Positions 23,845-34,311 of a stretch of DNA of 64,000 nucleotides are shown piece by piece. Location: assembly GCA_029582155.1 (NCBI GenBank), contig CM055907.1, forward strand, positions 12,680,133-12,744,132, written 5' to 3'. The stretch is from Panopea generosa (Eukaryota; Mollusca; Bivalvia; Adapedonta; Hiatellidae). The first letter of the stretch is position 1. Every line of letters starts with the position of its first letter. The position numbers were made by a program, and so were the translations under genes. The notes under the pieces are model-generated. The model saw nothing but the letters and a program-made list of their open reading frames with translations. It had not been told where the DNA came from and made no database searches.

Positions 23845-25439
23845 TTAAGTTAACAATGGTTCATACAAATTTGTCATAGCAGTGCATATAACAATTATCT
23901 GTTCAGCTAAATAAGCTTCAGACAATGGAAGAACTGTTTGCAGGACACGAATTTTTTTTATCTGTTCCATTTTCATCTCTACAACTATTCTCGAAGAAGC
24001 TATTGTCTGTGTTTTGAAAAAATGATTTTTTGTCATCTGTCGAGACTTCGATACAAATGGTGGCAGATTCAAACCTATATTTGATGGCAACAAATCAGCA
24101 ATAGTAAATCCCTTATCAGCCAAAATGATGTCACCGCGCTCAAGTTTTGGAACAAACAAATGGCCATCTTTTTGGATTATGTGTCTATCAGAAGTGCGGA
24201 CACCCCAGACACTTGAAATAAATGTTAACAGTCCATTTGGTGCTACTCCAACTAAAACCTTAAATGTATTATGGTGTTTATATTCACTCCAGGTTTGATT
24301 TTGTGCTACTAGAGAGCTTGGCTTTTCACAAAAAAAAAACTCAGTTGCATCTACAACAATCCTCACTTCTGGCATGTCAGTAAAACATTTTGGCATATTG
24401 GCCATGATCTGATCCTTTGTTGGCCAAGGAATCAGGGCCTTCATATGATCATACATGAAACTGATCCACGTGTTCATGACTCGTGACACAGTCATGACAG
24501 AAACATCAAAGACATCTTTAAGGTGTTCTTGGAGTAGGCCCAGTCGCAGACGCAGACAAACCATATAAAATTCATCAATAGGACGAAGTTTGCGTCTTCT
24601 CCCTGGTTTGCCAACATTTTCGTTGTTGTAATTCCTATCACCTAGGGATCTCTTCTGGCCCTCCCAGTATGTCAATTTGTCAGCACCATGTTTCAATAAA
24701 GTTTGAAAAAATAGAAGAAAAGTCAAGTAAGTTGGAAAGCCAGTATAGAAACGTGTTTTTTCATCATTATTTTCAATGTCCTCCGGTCTCATTGTTACAT
24801 TCGATGTTTGTGATCCAGCATCTGAGGTTTTAGCAAATTGCTTGAGAAGATGATATAAATGGTCACCTTACTCAATGTTTGAACTTGTGCGGTCTTCAAT
24901 AATACATTGTGGGTTATGGGGTGAGCTGCTGATTTCAATGGTTGCACTACTTTCAATACAGTCTATATACATTTCAGGCTGGTCGATGACATTCAGTTCT
25001 GGAGAATTAAGTTCATTATCTGAATTCAAGCTGAGACGTACAGCTGTATATATCTCGGGCTCTGGCACATTGTTGTACTTTACCGCCAGAGGACGACGAA
25101 TCTCCAGTGGCTTGTCATTTTTTTGTTCAAATTGAAGTATTTTGGCACTGATATGCCTCGTATACACATCTGATTTTCAAAGTGAAGATTACATACTCGC
25201 GTGCTATCTGCTAGTGGTAGATTTGGCCTGTGTAGTTTCATTACCCTTATCCATGCATTTTATCTTGCAACTTCATCTTTAGATTGGCCTCCTGGAACAC
25301 AGTGTACAGTCAATTTTAATCCATTCTCTAATACTTTGTTTTCATAGTGCTTACACACAACACAGTATCGCTTCCCCCCAGAGGCAGCTCTTTCCCTAAT
25401 AAACACTGGTTTCTCAGTCAGAGGTTCAGGATCAGCCAT
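23845..25439 (-). pseudogene. THAP domain-DDE transposase (ISL2EU-like, DDE_Tnp_4 type)
   Basis: Start ATG at 25439-25437. A THAP zinc finger follows: KRYCVVCKHYE (Cys-x2-Cys) and, about 55 residues on, VCNLHFE (Cys-x2-His) at about 25205-25185. After a linker comes an HTH-like region (EFYMVCLRLRLGLLQEHL, VSVMTVSRVMNTW) and the DDE core: VVDATEFFF (first Asp, ~24360), GDIILADKGFTI (second Asp, ~24125) and SRIVVEMKMEQIKKIRVL (Glu, ~23980). Size and motifs fit ISL2EU transposases, which cut and paste DNA. Lesions: TAA near 25261, a one-base frame change near 25150 and TAA at 24870-24868. The core itself (24792-23845) is one open frame of 315 codons. Confidence 0.85.
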
Positions 25440-25929
25440 GGACTTAAAGGGAAGAAAAACAAAAAATGAAAATGTGAATTTGAAATATTTTTCTGCCAGA
25501 GCCAGTAACTGAATGTAGATCAAGACAAAAAAAATCATTCAGAATTAAAATGGATGGTGTACGAAATTTGCAATTTAAATTTTAAATGTTACTGTAGTGC
25601 TGAGAGGTTAATATGATAATTCACTTAAAAAACAGAATTAATAATAAAAAATGGCAATTCTTTTAACGCACTGTTTCCGATTTATTTTTCTCGAACATCG
25701 GAGATAACAAAAAAAATGTTGAATATTTTCGGTTTTGAAATGTTTGCCGTTTAATTTTACTTTTTGGTAATATTTATTTAATGGCACGGCAAATCATTAT
25801 TAAAAACTACAAAGACGTACTTACCATTGCAATATCTGACCAAATTCTTTTTGAAAACTTTTCGATATTTTTGTTTTTAACACGATATATCGATGATCTA
25901 TCAGATTATGCATTACATTCGATGTCAAC

Positions 25930-26026
25930 AAAGAAAACCGGAACTGCCCACGAGAGCGCCACCTGTTATCAGGGGAAGTAATTCAGGCTAAATTGTAGAG
26001 ACAACTCTTGATATCGGTAGTCCGCC
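25930..26026 (-). repeat. Right terminal inverted repeat of ISL2EU-like element
   Basis: Pairs with 15970-16065; the outer end is GGCGGACTACCGATATCAA on the minus strand. It is followed by AT at 26027-26028, the second target-duplication copy. Confidence 0.85.
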
Positions 26027-27694
26027 ATTGCCTCTTCCGTAACATCACACATAATATCTTCTTTACATTCGTCACAAAGTACAATAACATATGTTCAAAC
26101 CAGGAATTAGATGATCAACAATTCTGTTTTAGTTCTTTATTGGTAGAAAAACAACGCAGATTTCACATAAGAAATAGTAACTTGAACGAAACAGCTTACA
26201 CTATTAAATGATTCTTTGAATGCGTCTAATGCGATGATAAAGGTGTTTGGATCTTTACTCACGCCTACTTACAAATATACCTTCAGTCATACTTATTTTT
26301 TCTGCAATATATATGTCAAGTTATGCCTATAGAATAAATATAACAGTCGTTAGTGTACTACTTTAAAGGTCTCCCTCACATGGCGATAGCAAGATTCCAA
26401 GAAATTAGAGCTATGAAAATCGGTTAGGCATTTTTTTATGTTGTAAATGTATACAAATGATATTTCTTTGTGCATGTTCTGTCAAGTTTGATTGGCTTTG
26501 GGTACTATTTGATGAGGCTATACAACAATTTAAAAATTCGTAGCGAGGCTTTTGCTACAAAATACTCGAAAATGAAAGTGTGCCATCAAACCATCAACAT
26601 TGTGAAAATGCAATCCGGCCAACCCCAGCCTTTTTTCTGCATACTTGGACTAACAGAGAACTCTATAGAAACAATGCACTTTGTAGAACCATTGGTAATG
26701 TGTTCAGTATTCCAGAAGTGCAGTTCTGTATATGTAGAACAGTGCAGAATTACGTTCAAACCAGTAGATATGTTTCGTTTGAGAGATCTTAGTGGTTTCA
26801 TATCTGTTTTTTTTTTTCATATACAAAAATAAAATTTTAATCTAGTAATATTTATGAAGTAAAAATGAATTATTAGACAATTTGATTTCGTTTCTCATCA
26901 TTTTGAACACGTTTCTAAGTCGTTTACATTCGTGATAAATGTTTCGTGTTGGGATCTAATATCCAAAAAAGAACACTTGACTTTAAAGTGCATTAAGTAT
27001 GAAATAATCGTCGGTAATTCTCTTGTGATACTCGTGCAATGTCAGTAAAATTACACAATGTTTTGACGAGAATATTTCTGGGTTAGAGATTCCTCATTTG
27101 TTTTGAATTTGTCCGAATTTAAATACACTATGGATAGTAACTAGACTTTAGATTGCATGATATGTTGTTTTTAATATGACTGAAATATCTACTTTCAAAA
27201 CAGGAATATATTCTTCTTGGATCAGCAATGAAAGAATAAAATTTAGTTGTGAGATAACAAACCGAGAAAAAGTTAAACAATACTACTGTAGTTGCTCCTC
27301 TTTTGGGCCCTTTTTTACTGTATGCGCGCTCCATTTGATATTATATACATATAGTTACAAAACTATCATCAAACATAGGAATGCACCGCGTGAATATGCT
27401 ACGCTTTTTGTAACAACAATACCTGTTATAGTTATATTCAAACATTATCAAATACAAATTCCACTATAGCGGGAACCTTGTGCAAAATAAAAATTGTCCA
27501 CTTGAAAATGTTATGTTGATTGTAACTACAATGTCTGTTTTAACTATAATCTCACATTGACAACTTCCACTGTAGTGCAAAACATGTATTGCAATATGAA
27601 TGCCCCATTTGAGAATGCTATGTTTATTCCAACAACATTGCCTCTTATGATTATATTCAAACATTGTCGAACACTATTTATTTTCAATTTGCAG
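26027..27694. other. Intron of C1q copy A, right part
   Basis: Aligns in blocks to 32363-33408 of unit B (for example CTCTTCCGTAACATCACACA against CATCTTCAGTAACGTCATAT). Degenerate internal repeats of ~100-190 bp built on ATTTCAACAACATTGTCTNTTATGATTA-like words occur in both units. The 120-codon ORF at 26470 is absent from unit B. Ends in an acceptor TTTTCAATTTGCAG. Confidence 0.6.
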
Positions 27695-27940
27695 CACGTT
27701 AAAAGTGCTCAAGGAGAAAACAAGCCAACAAGTCGCATTTACAGCCAAACTTAGGTCAAATTTACCAGTAACAGCCCCCTTTTCGATGACGTCATCACTA
27801 ACATCGGTCATTCGTACAGCGCTGCCACTGGTATATTTCGCTTCTCTGTAAGCGGCTTATATCTGTTTTCTGGTACAGTGTTATCAGATACCCAGACCAG
27901 TATATTTGCATCAATATCCATTTCAGTTGCCGCACGCTAA
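27695..27940 (+). pseudogene. C1q-domain gene copy A, exon 2, truncated
   Basis: After the acceptor, VAFTAKLRSNLPVTAP (first strand of the C1q jelly roll) is in one frame from 27732. TGIFRFSVSGLYLFSGTVLS is in another from 27827, so the ~40 residues normally between them are lost or shifted. The frame ends at TAA 27938-27940, and the last ~60 residues of the C1q domain, present in copy B, are deleted: the sequence jumps straight to 3' flank (CTTGTTTTCCAGAATAAAAA). Together with the stops in exon 1 this copy cannot make a C1q protein. Confidence 0.75.
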
Positions 27941-28205
27941 TAGATATTTCTTGTTTTCCAGAATAAAAACTGACAATAGTAATATGGAAACATATCGTCT
28001 AATTCAAGTTTATTCCATTTTAAAATAAAATTATGTTGCATTCAATTATAAATAAATGACAATAATAATATAGAAAATATATTGTTTTATTATGCAAACG
28101 GTATGCTATGAGTATCAAAAGTTCATGCTTTTGCTGATGTCAGTATTGCTAAATGCCTATATACGCTTTGCTGATTTAAAATTAAAAAAGTTATATTTGA
28201 AAACG
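27941..28205. other. 3' flank of C1q copy A
   Basis: Matches 33920-34197 of unit B, including GAATAAAAACTGACAATA and the end AAAACGTCTTGGTTATATA. A possible polyadenylation signal, AATAAA, lies at about 27961-27966. This is the junction with unit B. Confidence 0.6.
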
Positions 28206-28207
28206 TC

Positions 28208-28402
28208 TTGGTTATATATAATTGTATTAAAATCAATAAGCATCGTATAGCATTAACAAGGCGTAGGTGTTCTGCACATCAGTTATCAATCGAAGAGGGA
28301 AAATTTAGAAATATTGAAAGAACCGAAAGAAAATGCATATTTCGTACCATAAATGTAATAGAAGATGAATATCACTTTGTTTTAGCATGTCCTTTTTTAT
28401 AG
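28208..28402 (+). pseudogene. Non-LTR retrotransposon ORF2 tail (unit B, unsplit)
   Basis: A 64-codon open frame: INKHRIALTRRRCSAHQLSI, then ERKCIFRTINVIEDEYHFVL and ACPF. The Cys plus VIEDEYHF-x-L-x-CPF ending is a common C-terminal zinc-like motif of LINE ORF2 proteins in molluscs and other invertebrates. It shows the contiguous sequence into which the LTR element inserted in unit A. The rest of the LINE is absent. Confidence 0.65.
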
Positions 28403-28889
28403 AGATTTAAGAAATGAATGGTTACCTAAGTATTACTGTAGATGGCCAACTATACAAACATTTAGATCTTAATTTACAAGCGAACAAACAGGGGTTCTAA
28501 ATAAATTATCAAAATATATTTATATGGCCAATGCAAAACGTGTACAAATGTTGCCTTAACTTTATAATTATTTGTAAGTTAACTAGATTAATACATTATA
28601 CATTATGTACAATAAGAATGCAACTGTTTCTCTGGCCAGTGATTAGTTGTTAAAATAATTGTTTAATTGTATTAAATCATATGTGTTAATAACTACTTAC
28701 CTCAAAAAGTAATACCCACAATCGTAAAAACACTCATAAAACACACAATAAAAAGACACTCGTTAATACAAATAGAATAGCACTATAATTATGAACAGAT
28801 TAAACCCAGTTGTCTGTTCGCTGTTTGAACATAATTTAACAAGTGTTGTTCATAAAATAATAATATATTTTATCGTCTTTCTCACTGAC

Positions 28890-28939
<50 letters not shown>
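28403..28939. other. Unit B flank and (TA)n
   Basis: Non-coding; aligns to 12761-13300. It ends in ~25 TA repeats (28889-28940), where unit A has a CA/TA tract. The Penelope fragment starts here. Confidence 0.6.
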
Positions 28940-28943
<4 letters not shown>

Positions 28944-29688
28944 GAGAGGTAATAAATTAATAATTATAAATTAATTGATAGACCCAAACAATACTGAATT
29001 CTTTAAATTTATTTTTAAAAAAAACCGTCACTCGGACGTGACGTCACACAACATCGTGTACTCATTAGCGCTATGACGTCGTAAGTATATCAAACGATGA
29101 CATTTATTTTAAACATAAAAAATACAACTGGTATTTTTTAAAAAAAAAAAAGATTGCGCCGCATACACCAATAAGAGAAATGAAGTACAGTTTTATTGGA
29201 ACGTATGTATATAAAATCGGTATATCCAAACATACCGAATTATGCAGAACCATCGCTTTTGTTTATACCTAATGGATAAAGGGTATTGAATCTTCTAATC
29301 CAATAAGTTTCACGATCTTTGCGTTGCTTGTCAGTCCAATCTGGATCATGATCAATGCAGTGTAAAATTACATCGGCAAACGAATGCCCGTCACTATTGA
29401 AATGTTCAGAGACGGGCGAGCGAATGAACTTGCCCAGTTTCCAATCTGATCTATGCAGATTTACACGCTGGCTCAACGACAGTTTAGTTTCGCCGATGTT
29501 CTGTTTACTACATTTAGAACATGTTATTACATACACGGCGTTAGCCGTTTTACAAGTAACGTGACACTAAATGGAAATACTGACTCCCGTAGAAGTTTGT
29601 TTAATTGTAGATGATTCTGGCATAATTTTACATGTTTGACAACGTGCTAAGCCACAAAGACCAGATTTTCCAACAACAGAACCTCACC
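28940..29688 (-). mobile_element. Penelope-like element fragment (3' end)
   Basis: Insertion relative to unit A between the TA tract and CAGTTTCTAGAAGAG. On the minus strand it carries the C-terminal part of a Penelope protein and ~300 bp of 3' sequence. The copy is truncated at its 5' side (no RT), as is usual for Penelope insertions. Confidence 0.75.
29240..29670 (-). pseudogene. GIY-YIG endonuclease domain of Penelope-like element
   Basis: From about 29660 downward: a CGLARCQTC linker with the Cys motif found between RT and nuclease in Penelope-like elements, a TAG near 29566, then CHVTCKTANAVYVITCSKC and NIGETKLSLSQRVNLHRSDW. This gives the GIY-YIG hallmarks (VYVITC for GIY, NIGETK for YIG, the Arg in SQRV). 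PVSEHFNSDGHSF supplies the conserved His region, and DRETYWIRRFNTLYPLGIN the catalytic Glu and the C-terminal signature. The nuclease nicks target DNA for priming. The domain is complete from 29536 to 29240; upstream truncation and the TAG inactivate it. Confidence 0.85.
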
Positions 29689-32004
29689 AGTTTCTAGAAG
29701 AGTGCAGCAGCGGAACACGTGAATTTTGACGGCACAGCATATGAGTGCGAATGTAAACAATAACGTTTCGTGTCGTATAGACATACAATTGATAGTTATA
29801 TTAAACAGTGTAAATGGGCAATAGACATTGTAAATGTTTATGCCTAATGAAGAATTAAATAAAGAATTGAATTAAGTAGTGTTGTGTTATTTTATCAACA
29901 TAAATAGGAAGAGGCTGTTTACTGTCTTTCTCTATATGGATGGGTCAGTGAGTTACATGAAACTTAAACGTTAATATACGTAAAATAGCTTTTCGCTTGT
30001 GGTCAGCAGTTTCCGATAGATCACACATAAAAGTGTCACAAAAGTGATGGTAAAACGCGTCGCGAAATTGATGAAAGTTTTCGGTTTTAATGATGAGGTG
30101 AAATGAACCGGTGTAATTTCATTGATCTGTTTATGTCGTTACATCTTGAGATTTTAATGACAACCACTCGTTCCAACACAGCTTAAAAATTACCAGTAAC
30201 CTATCACCAAACAGTGTACTTGTTTACGTAACACATTTTAAGCACCCTTCTTAAAGGATAGATAATGACTTCGCAATGAACAGAACGTGGCTAGGTACAA
30301 TTTATGGGCAGAATTTGCCTCCGAAAATTTACCTACACGCTGGCTCTGCACCTGTCATGTACGATGTCAAGCAATTGTTTAAAGACTGAACCATCGTAGA
30401 CTAGGTCATCGTATGATTCATAGTAAAATACCGACAAATCTAACCAGTTTTGCAACGCGTTGTATGATTAAAATAATATGATGAAATAGAATTATATTGG
30501 ATATCAATAATGATGTATCAAATTGAAAACTTCATAAAACGTCCTTAAAATTCGACATGGATATCTGTCTCTCTTTGGGAAGGTGACTACCGTTTATCCA
30601 GTAGATATATGCCTTTTGACTGATAAACAAAACGAACATTAATATTCAAATGAAATCAATCAACATCACTCATATTCATCAGCGGCTGGTATATTATTTA
30701 TACACCGAAATACTCCAGAAACGCAGCACTCAGATAAACTGCAATAAAACATGGAGTTCTTTATCGATTTTTTATTTGATAATATAACATCTTTCCATTA
30801 CGTGTACAGTACGCATGAAAACCTACCCGGGCAAACCCCACCGTTTGTTCTAAACAGTGGGGTTTGCTCGGGTACAGCGTATGAAGAAATATGACGAAAA
30901 AGTTCCTAAACCAAACCTGTTAAACATAACGTTATTATCCAATGATTATGCTTATTTTATATTTTTTGGTAAATTAATATAAATATGTTTGATTAAAAAA
31001 GTAAATGAAAATTACTGCGCCAACATGCAACCCTTACACTGTTTCTTCACCACCCATCAAAATATAGTGCGACATTTATGTGATTAATTTAGCTAAAATC
31101 AAAGTATTTTTGTTCTCAAATTATTATATTTAACTTTATTTAAAGTCAAAAGGTGTCTCTAATTATTCTATAATATACATATTGGTCATGTATTAGTATC
31201 TTTAATTGAAGCTTTAACTTGTTTTATAATATATAAATCTTGTGACTAGTGACGACTAACTAGTTTTCAAAAATATCAAAGTGACATATAAACTATTAAG
31301 TCACTGATATCAGTAAAAAAAGTCTTAAGAAAATGTTATTTGAAGATTTTTTCCTGTCACAAATTGTTGAAAATCGAATAGTTGTTACATTTGTTGTCAT
31401 TTATGTTTTCGATTATATAAACTATTAACCAATTTCGAGAGTTTTGCCATCTTTCTATAATACAAACGAAATTAAAACCCTACATGTACATATACTGCTG
31501 TTCCTTATTCCATATATTTTGCATTATGTAGATATTATGTTATTAACCACTTTTGAGTGTCCTTTAAATTAATCAGTTTCAAAATATCGTAGAGCTGTAA
31601 AATAGTTGTAAACTAGTTGACACATGAAAACGCGTGTAAGTACTGTTATGTACTTTATGCGATAAGGTCATCAGATTACAAATTGGATCTAAATATAGAT
31701 CAACTATGGCTTGTAGTAACGGTATTAATGTACGTCGTTTCGGATGCCATTGTATTATAGAAACCCTTGTATTTATTACTATTTACACAGTGGTAAATCA
31801 TATAAAGCAGTCGAGTGTTTATAGAAGCTTAGTTGCAACACAATTTAACTGCACTGGTGCAGCTAAAACTGGTTAAAAATCGATCTACATGTATTAAATG
31901 ATTCGTATCACAAATGTCCGCATTGTAGAAAAATACTTTTTGTTATAGACATCAAAACATTAATATATTGAAGAAATAGGGGAAGTTTATATTTTCTAGC
32001 GAAA
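29689..32004. other. Unit B flank of the C1q gene, no gene seen
   Basis: 29689-30798 aligns to 13330-14700 of unit A. 30800-31690 has no counterpart there; the alignment resumes near 31745 (CATTGTATTATAGAAACCC). It contains one strong hairpin (30824-30874). No ORF of note. Confidence 0.55.
30824..30874. repeat. GC-rich hairpin, 18-bp stem
   Basis: TACCCGGGCAAACCCCAC pairs with GTGGGGTTTGCTCGGGTA (one G-T wobble) around a 15-base loop. It is conspicuous because the surroundings are ~70% AT. It starts where the alignment to unit A ends, so it may be the end of an unrecognised insertion. Confidence 0.75.
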
Positions 32005-32217
32005 ATGTTATTAAAATACAGCTGCCTGTTTGTGCTGATGTTCATTGGAAGTCCTACGCACTTCTTGAATTGGCCCTAGAAACTTCCTCTACTGATCACC
32101 AAGAATTACTACACCTCATATCACAGGAACAGTCAATGCGGATGTACCTAGAATCACAGGTACACGGTCTTCAAACGCAGACGGAACTACTTCAAACGGC
32201 AGTACACAATTTAACAG
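32005..32217 (+). pseudogene. C1q-domain gene copy B, exon 1
   Basis: The ATG at 32005 opens MLLKYSCLFVLMFIGSPTHF, a signal peptide, but a one-base loss near 32038 relative to copy A moves the frame so that TAG follows five codons later. The downstream frame keeps the coiled-coil stalk (HQELLHLISQEQSMRMYLES) intact, without the two stops of copy A, up to the donor AACAG|GTAAC at 32217. The two copies thus died by different mutations. The stalk would oligomerise C1q trimers in the secreted protein. Confidence 0.7.
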
Positions 32218-33408
32218 GTAACTACTTCACTTGAAAGTTCAAAATTTACAGTAAAATGTGTTGCTGTTGTGAAAGTGTAAGTACGCGAACGTCTCTTCAG
32301 TCAGTGACGTCACATATAAATATTACTGCGTTAACGTCTATCAGTGACGCGATGTATTAAAGCATCTTCAGTAACGTCATATATAATAACCTTTCTCCAT
32401 CTGTCACAACGGTTATTTTTTTATGAATTGTATGTGTGCTAATCATAAACGAGAGGAAACAGTAACTTGCTCGAACAAAAATAACCTTATTACGTCTTCG
32501 TGTACAAAACAAATGAGAACTGTTTACACGACAGTTTTGAATAAAAAAATAACATTAACTTCTGAATCAGTTAAATCATTCTATGAATACATCTGATAAC
32601 ACAGTAAAGGAGTCGCCATCATTATTCATATCATTAATCACATTCATATATTTTTGTAAGGCATGCTTAAATTTGTCTGCAACATACATTTATTGCCTAT
32701 ACATTAACCCTAGCAGACGTTAGTCTTTTTGGATCCAATATTTAAAAATAACATGCAACGAAATATTAAACTGTAATTCTCTGATGCCGTAAGTTTCGAA
32801 AATAAAAATTAGATTACTAATTCACAAAAACTATCTTAGCTTTGTATAACATGACTGTTATGTTTCTGATTATGATTTTAAACTCTACTTTTCAAAGATG
32901 AACATACTGTTGATGAATATCAAGGAAAAAATAAGGTTTAATAATGAGTAAATACACAAACAAAAACGTTTTTAAAAAAACCTATAGAAGCACTTCTTTA
33001 TGACCTTTTGTTAACTAATATAAACTCTAAGGTTTAGAAATGTTGCGTTTATTTCAACATTGTCCATTTATTCATATTCAAACATTAACATTGTGAAAAT
33101 AAGATAACACCACTTGAAAATGATGTGTTTATTGTAACAACAATGTCTGTTATAACTTTATTGAAACATTGTCAAAAAAACAACTTGTTTGAACCATATG
33201 CAGTAATATTTGAGATGCTGTGTTTATTTCAACAACATCGTTTGTCTTATAACTATAATCACACATTGTCAAATACAACTTCAAGCATAGTGGGAACCCT
33301 GTATTGCAACATGAATGTCCATTTGAAAATGCTATATTTATTTCAACAACATTGTCTCTTATGATTAAATTCAAATATTGTCCAACACTATCGATTTTTA
33401 AATTGCAG
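32218..33408. other. Intron of C1q copy B
   Basis: GT at 32218 to AG at 33408 (AAATTGCAG). Represents the pre-insertion state of the intron that holds the ISL2EU-like element in unit A; the equivalent of the insertion point is near 32355-32363. Contains the same degenerate ATTTCAACAACATTGTC repeats as copy A. ORFs at 33125-33374 lie in these repeats. Confidence 0.7.
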
Positions 33409-33792
33409 CATGGTTAAAAGAACTCACGGAGAAAACAAGCCGACAAGTTGCATTTACAACCAAGCTTAGGTCAAATTTCCTAGTAACAGCCCCTGGTTCA
33501 GTACAGCGCTGCCACTGGTATATTTCATTGCTCTATAAGCGGCTTATATCTGTTTTCTGATACAGTGTTATCAGATACCCAGACCACTGCGTTTGCATCA
33601 ATACCCATTACCAAGAATGGCGCTTTTTTTGCGAGACCATACTGCGGAACAGGTGTCCATGCTTCCGGCTCCGACACGACAATGGAACATCTGTCCGTGG
33701 GCGATAAGGTATTCGTCAAGTGTTCCGAAGGTGGGTCTACATATGTGGATAATATGTCCATGTTTTCCGGCCTACTTATAAAAGCTGACTAA
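33409..33792 (+). pseudogene. C1q-domain gene copy B, exon 2 (C1q domain)
   Basis: Near 33450 the first C1q strand VAFTTKLRSNFLVTAP is present. A ~40-residue gap or frame change follows, then an open frame from 33514 to TAA at 33790-33792: TGIFHCSISGLYLFSDTVLS, ITKNGAFFARP, LSVGDKVFVKCSEGG and MFSGLLIKAD. GDKV-W/F-V and the FSG-F/L-LI ending are conserved C1q family motifs (strands G and H). The last ~92 residues are intact, so only the start of the domain and exon 1 are damaged. C1q heads bind microbial or self ligands in molluscan innate immunity. A longer exon lost by deletion is the simplest reading. Confidence 0.8.
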
Positions 33793-34311
33793 AATTATTT
33801 AAGGCACTTGTCGCAAGATGAAAAGCGACCTTTTTTTATCATATGTATGCGACAATGCCAATGTATTGTTAATCATATTAGCGTTTAGCAGTTCTTTAAA
33901 TTGCCAAACGTTTATAAATATATCTTGTTTTCCAGAATAAAAACTGACAATATGGAAACATACTGTTTAATTTGGGTTTATTCCATTCTATTATTCAACT
34001 ATAATTATGTTTTATTCAAGTATTAATAAATGACAATAATAATATGGAAACAATACTGTTTTATTGTACAAACAGTACGCTATGGGTATTAAAAATTCTT
34101 GCTTGTGTTGATGTCAGTGGTGTTGCTAAATGCCTACATATGCATTGATGAGTCAAATTAAAATAATACAAATTTGAAAACGTCTTGGTTATATATATTT
34201 TTGTTTAAAAGCAAAAGCTCTTTGGGTAGGGTACTTGTAGTTGTAGCTTTTTATTAAGATTGTTCGTATTTTGTTCGTGTACAAATCTCTCTATAGCAGT
34301 TACTGGTTTCA
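33793..34311. other. 3' flank of C1q copy B and unit end
   Basis: AAATAAAACTG-like polyadenylation words at ~33930-34070. The duplication ends at about 34197 (TTGGTTATATATATTT). Nothing is recognised beyond that. Confidence 0.5.

Larger units (their letters stand above)
15970..26026. mobile_element. ISL2EU (IS4EU)-like DNA transposon, 10.06 kb
   Basis: Ends are GGCTCACTACCGATATCAA at 15970 and its complement-paired GGCGGACTACCGATATCAA read inward from 26026. Inverted similarity continues imperfectly for about 90 bp (TTACTTCCC and TTCCGGTTT blocks). The element is flanked by AT on both sides (15968-15969 and 26027-26028). It encodes a THAP-DDE transposase (minus) and a SAP/SWIM/YqaJ nuclease (plus), convergently arranged. 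A YqaJ partner and 2-bp target duplications are, from memory, features of ISL2EU. It sits in the intron of C1q copy A; unit B lacks it at the equivalent site near 32355-32363. Nested SINEs and a MITE explain part of its length. Both genes carry stops. Confidence 0.85.
9572..28205 (+). repeat. Duplicated C1q unit A, expanded by insertions
   Basis: Unit A runs from a CTTGGTTAT-like start through a LINE tail, a C1q-type exon 1, an intron and a C1q exon 2 to AAAACGTCTTGGTTATATA near 28205. The same series repeats immediately as unit B. After removing the LTR element (9734-12606) and the ISL2EU-like element (15970-26026), unit A is about 5.7 kb, similar to unit B. In the LINE tail the two units differ at roughly 8% of bases by eye. 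Outer borders are approximate to tens of bases. Confidence 0.8.
28206..34197 (+). repeat. Duplicated C1q unit B
   Basis: Head-to-tail copy of unit A. Order: LINE tail, flank, C1q exon 1 (32005), short intron (1.2 kb), exon 2 (33409-33792), 3' flank ending with the junction word AAAACGTCTTGGTTATATA at ~34178-34197. Differences from A are a Penelope fragment at 28940-29688, a ~230-bp loss near 29795, ~900 bp of unmatched sequence at 30800-31690, and no LTR or ISL2EU-like insertion. Confidence 0.8.

Noticed and set aside
15970-26026. PIF/Harbinger assignment for the DDE element
   Set aside because: Harbinger elements make 3-bp duplications and pair with a Myb-like protein; here the flanks are AT and the partner is YqaJ.
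26470-26832. 120-codon ORF in the intron of C1q copy A
   Set aside because: Absent from the matching intron of unit B, no domain, Phe-rich end in a poly-T run.
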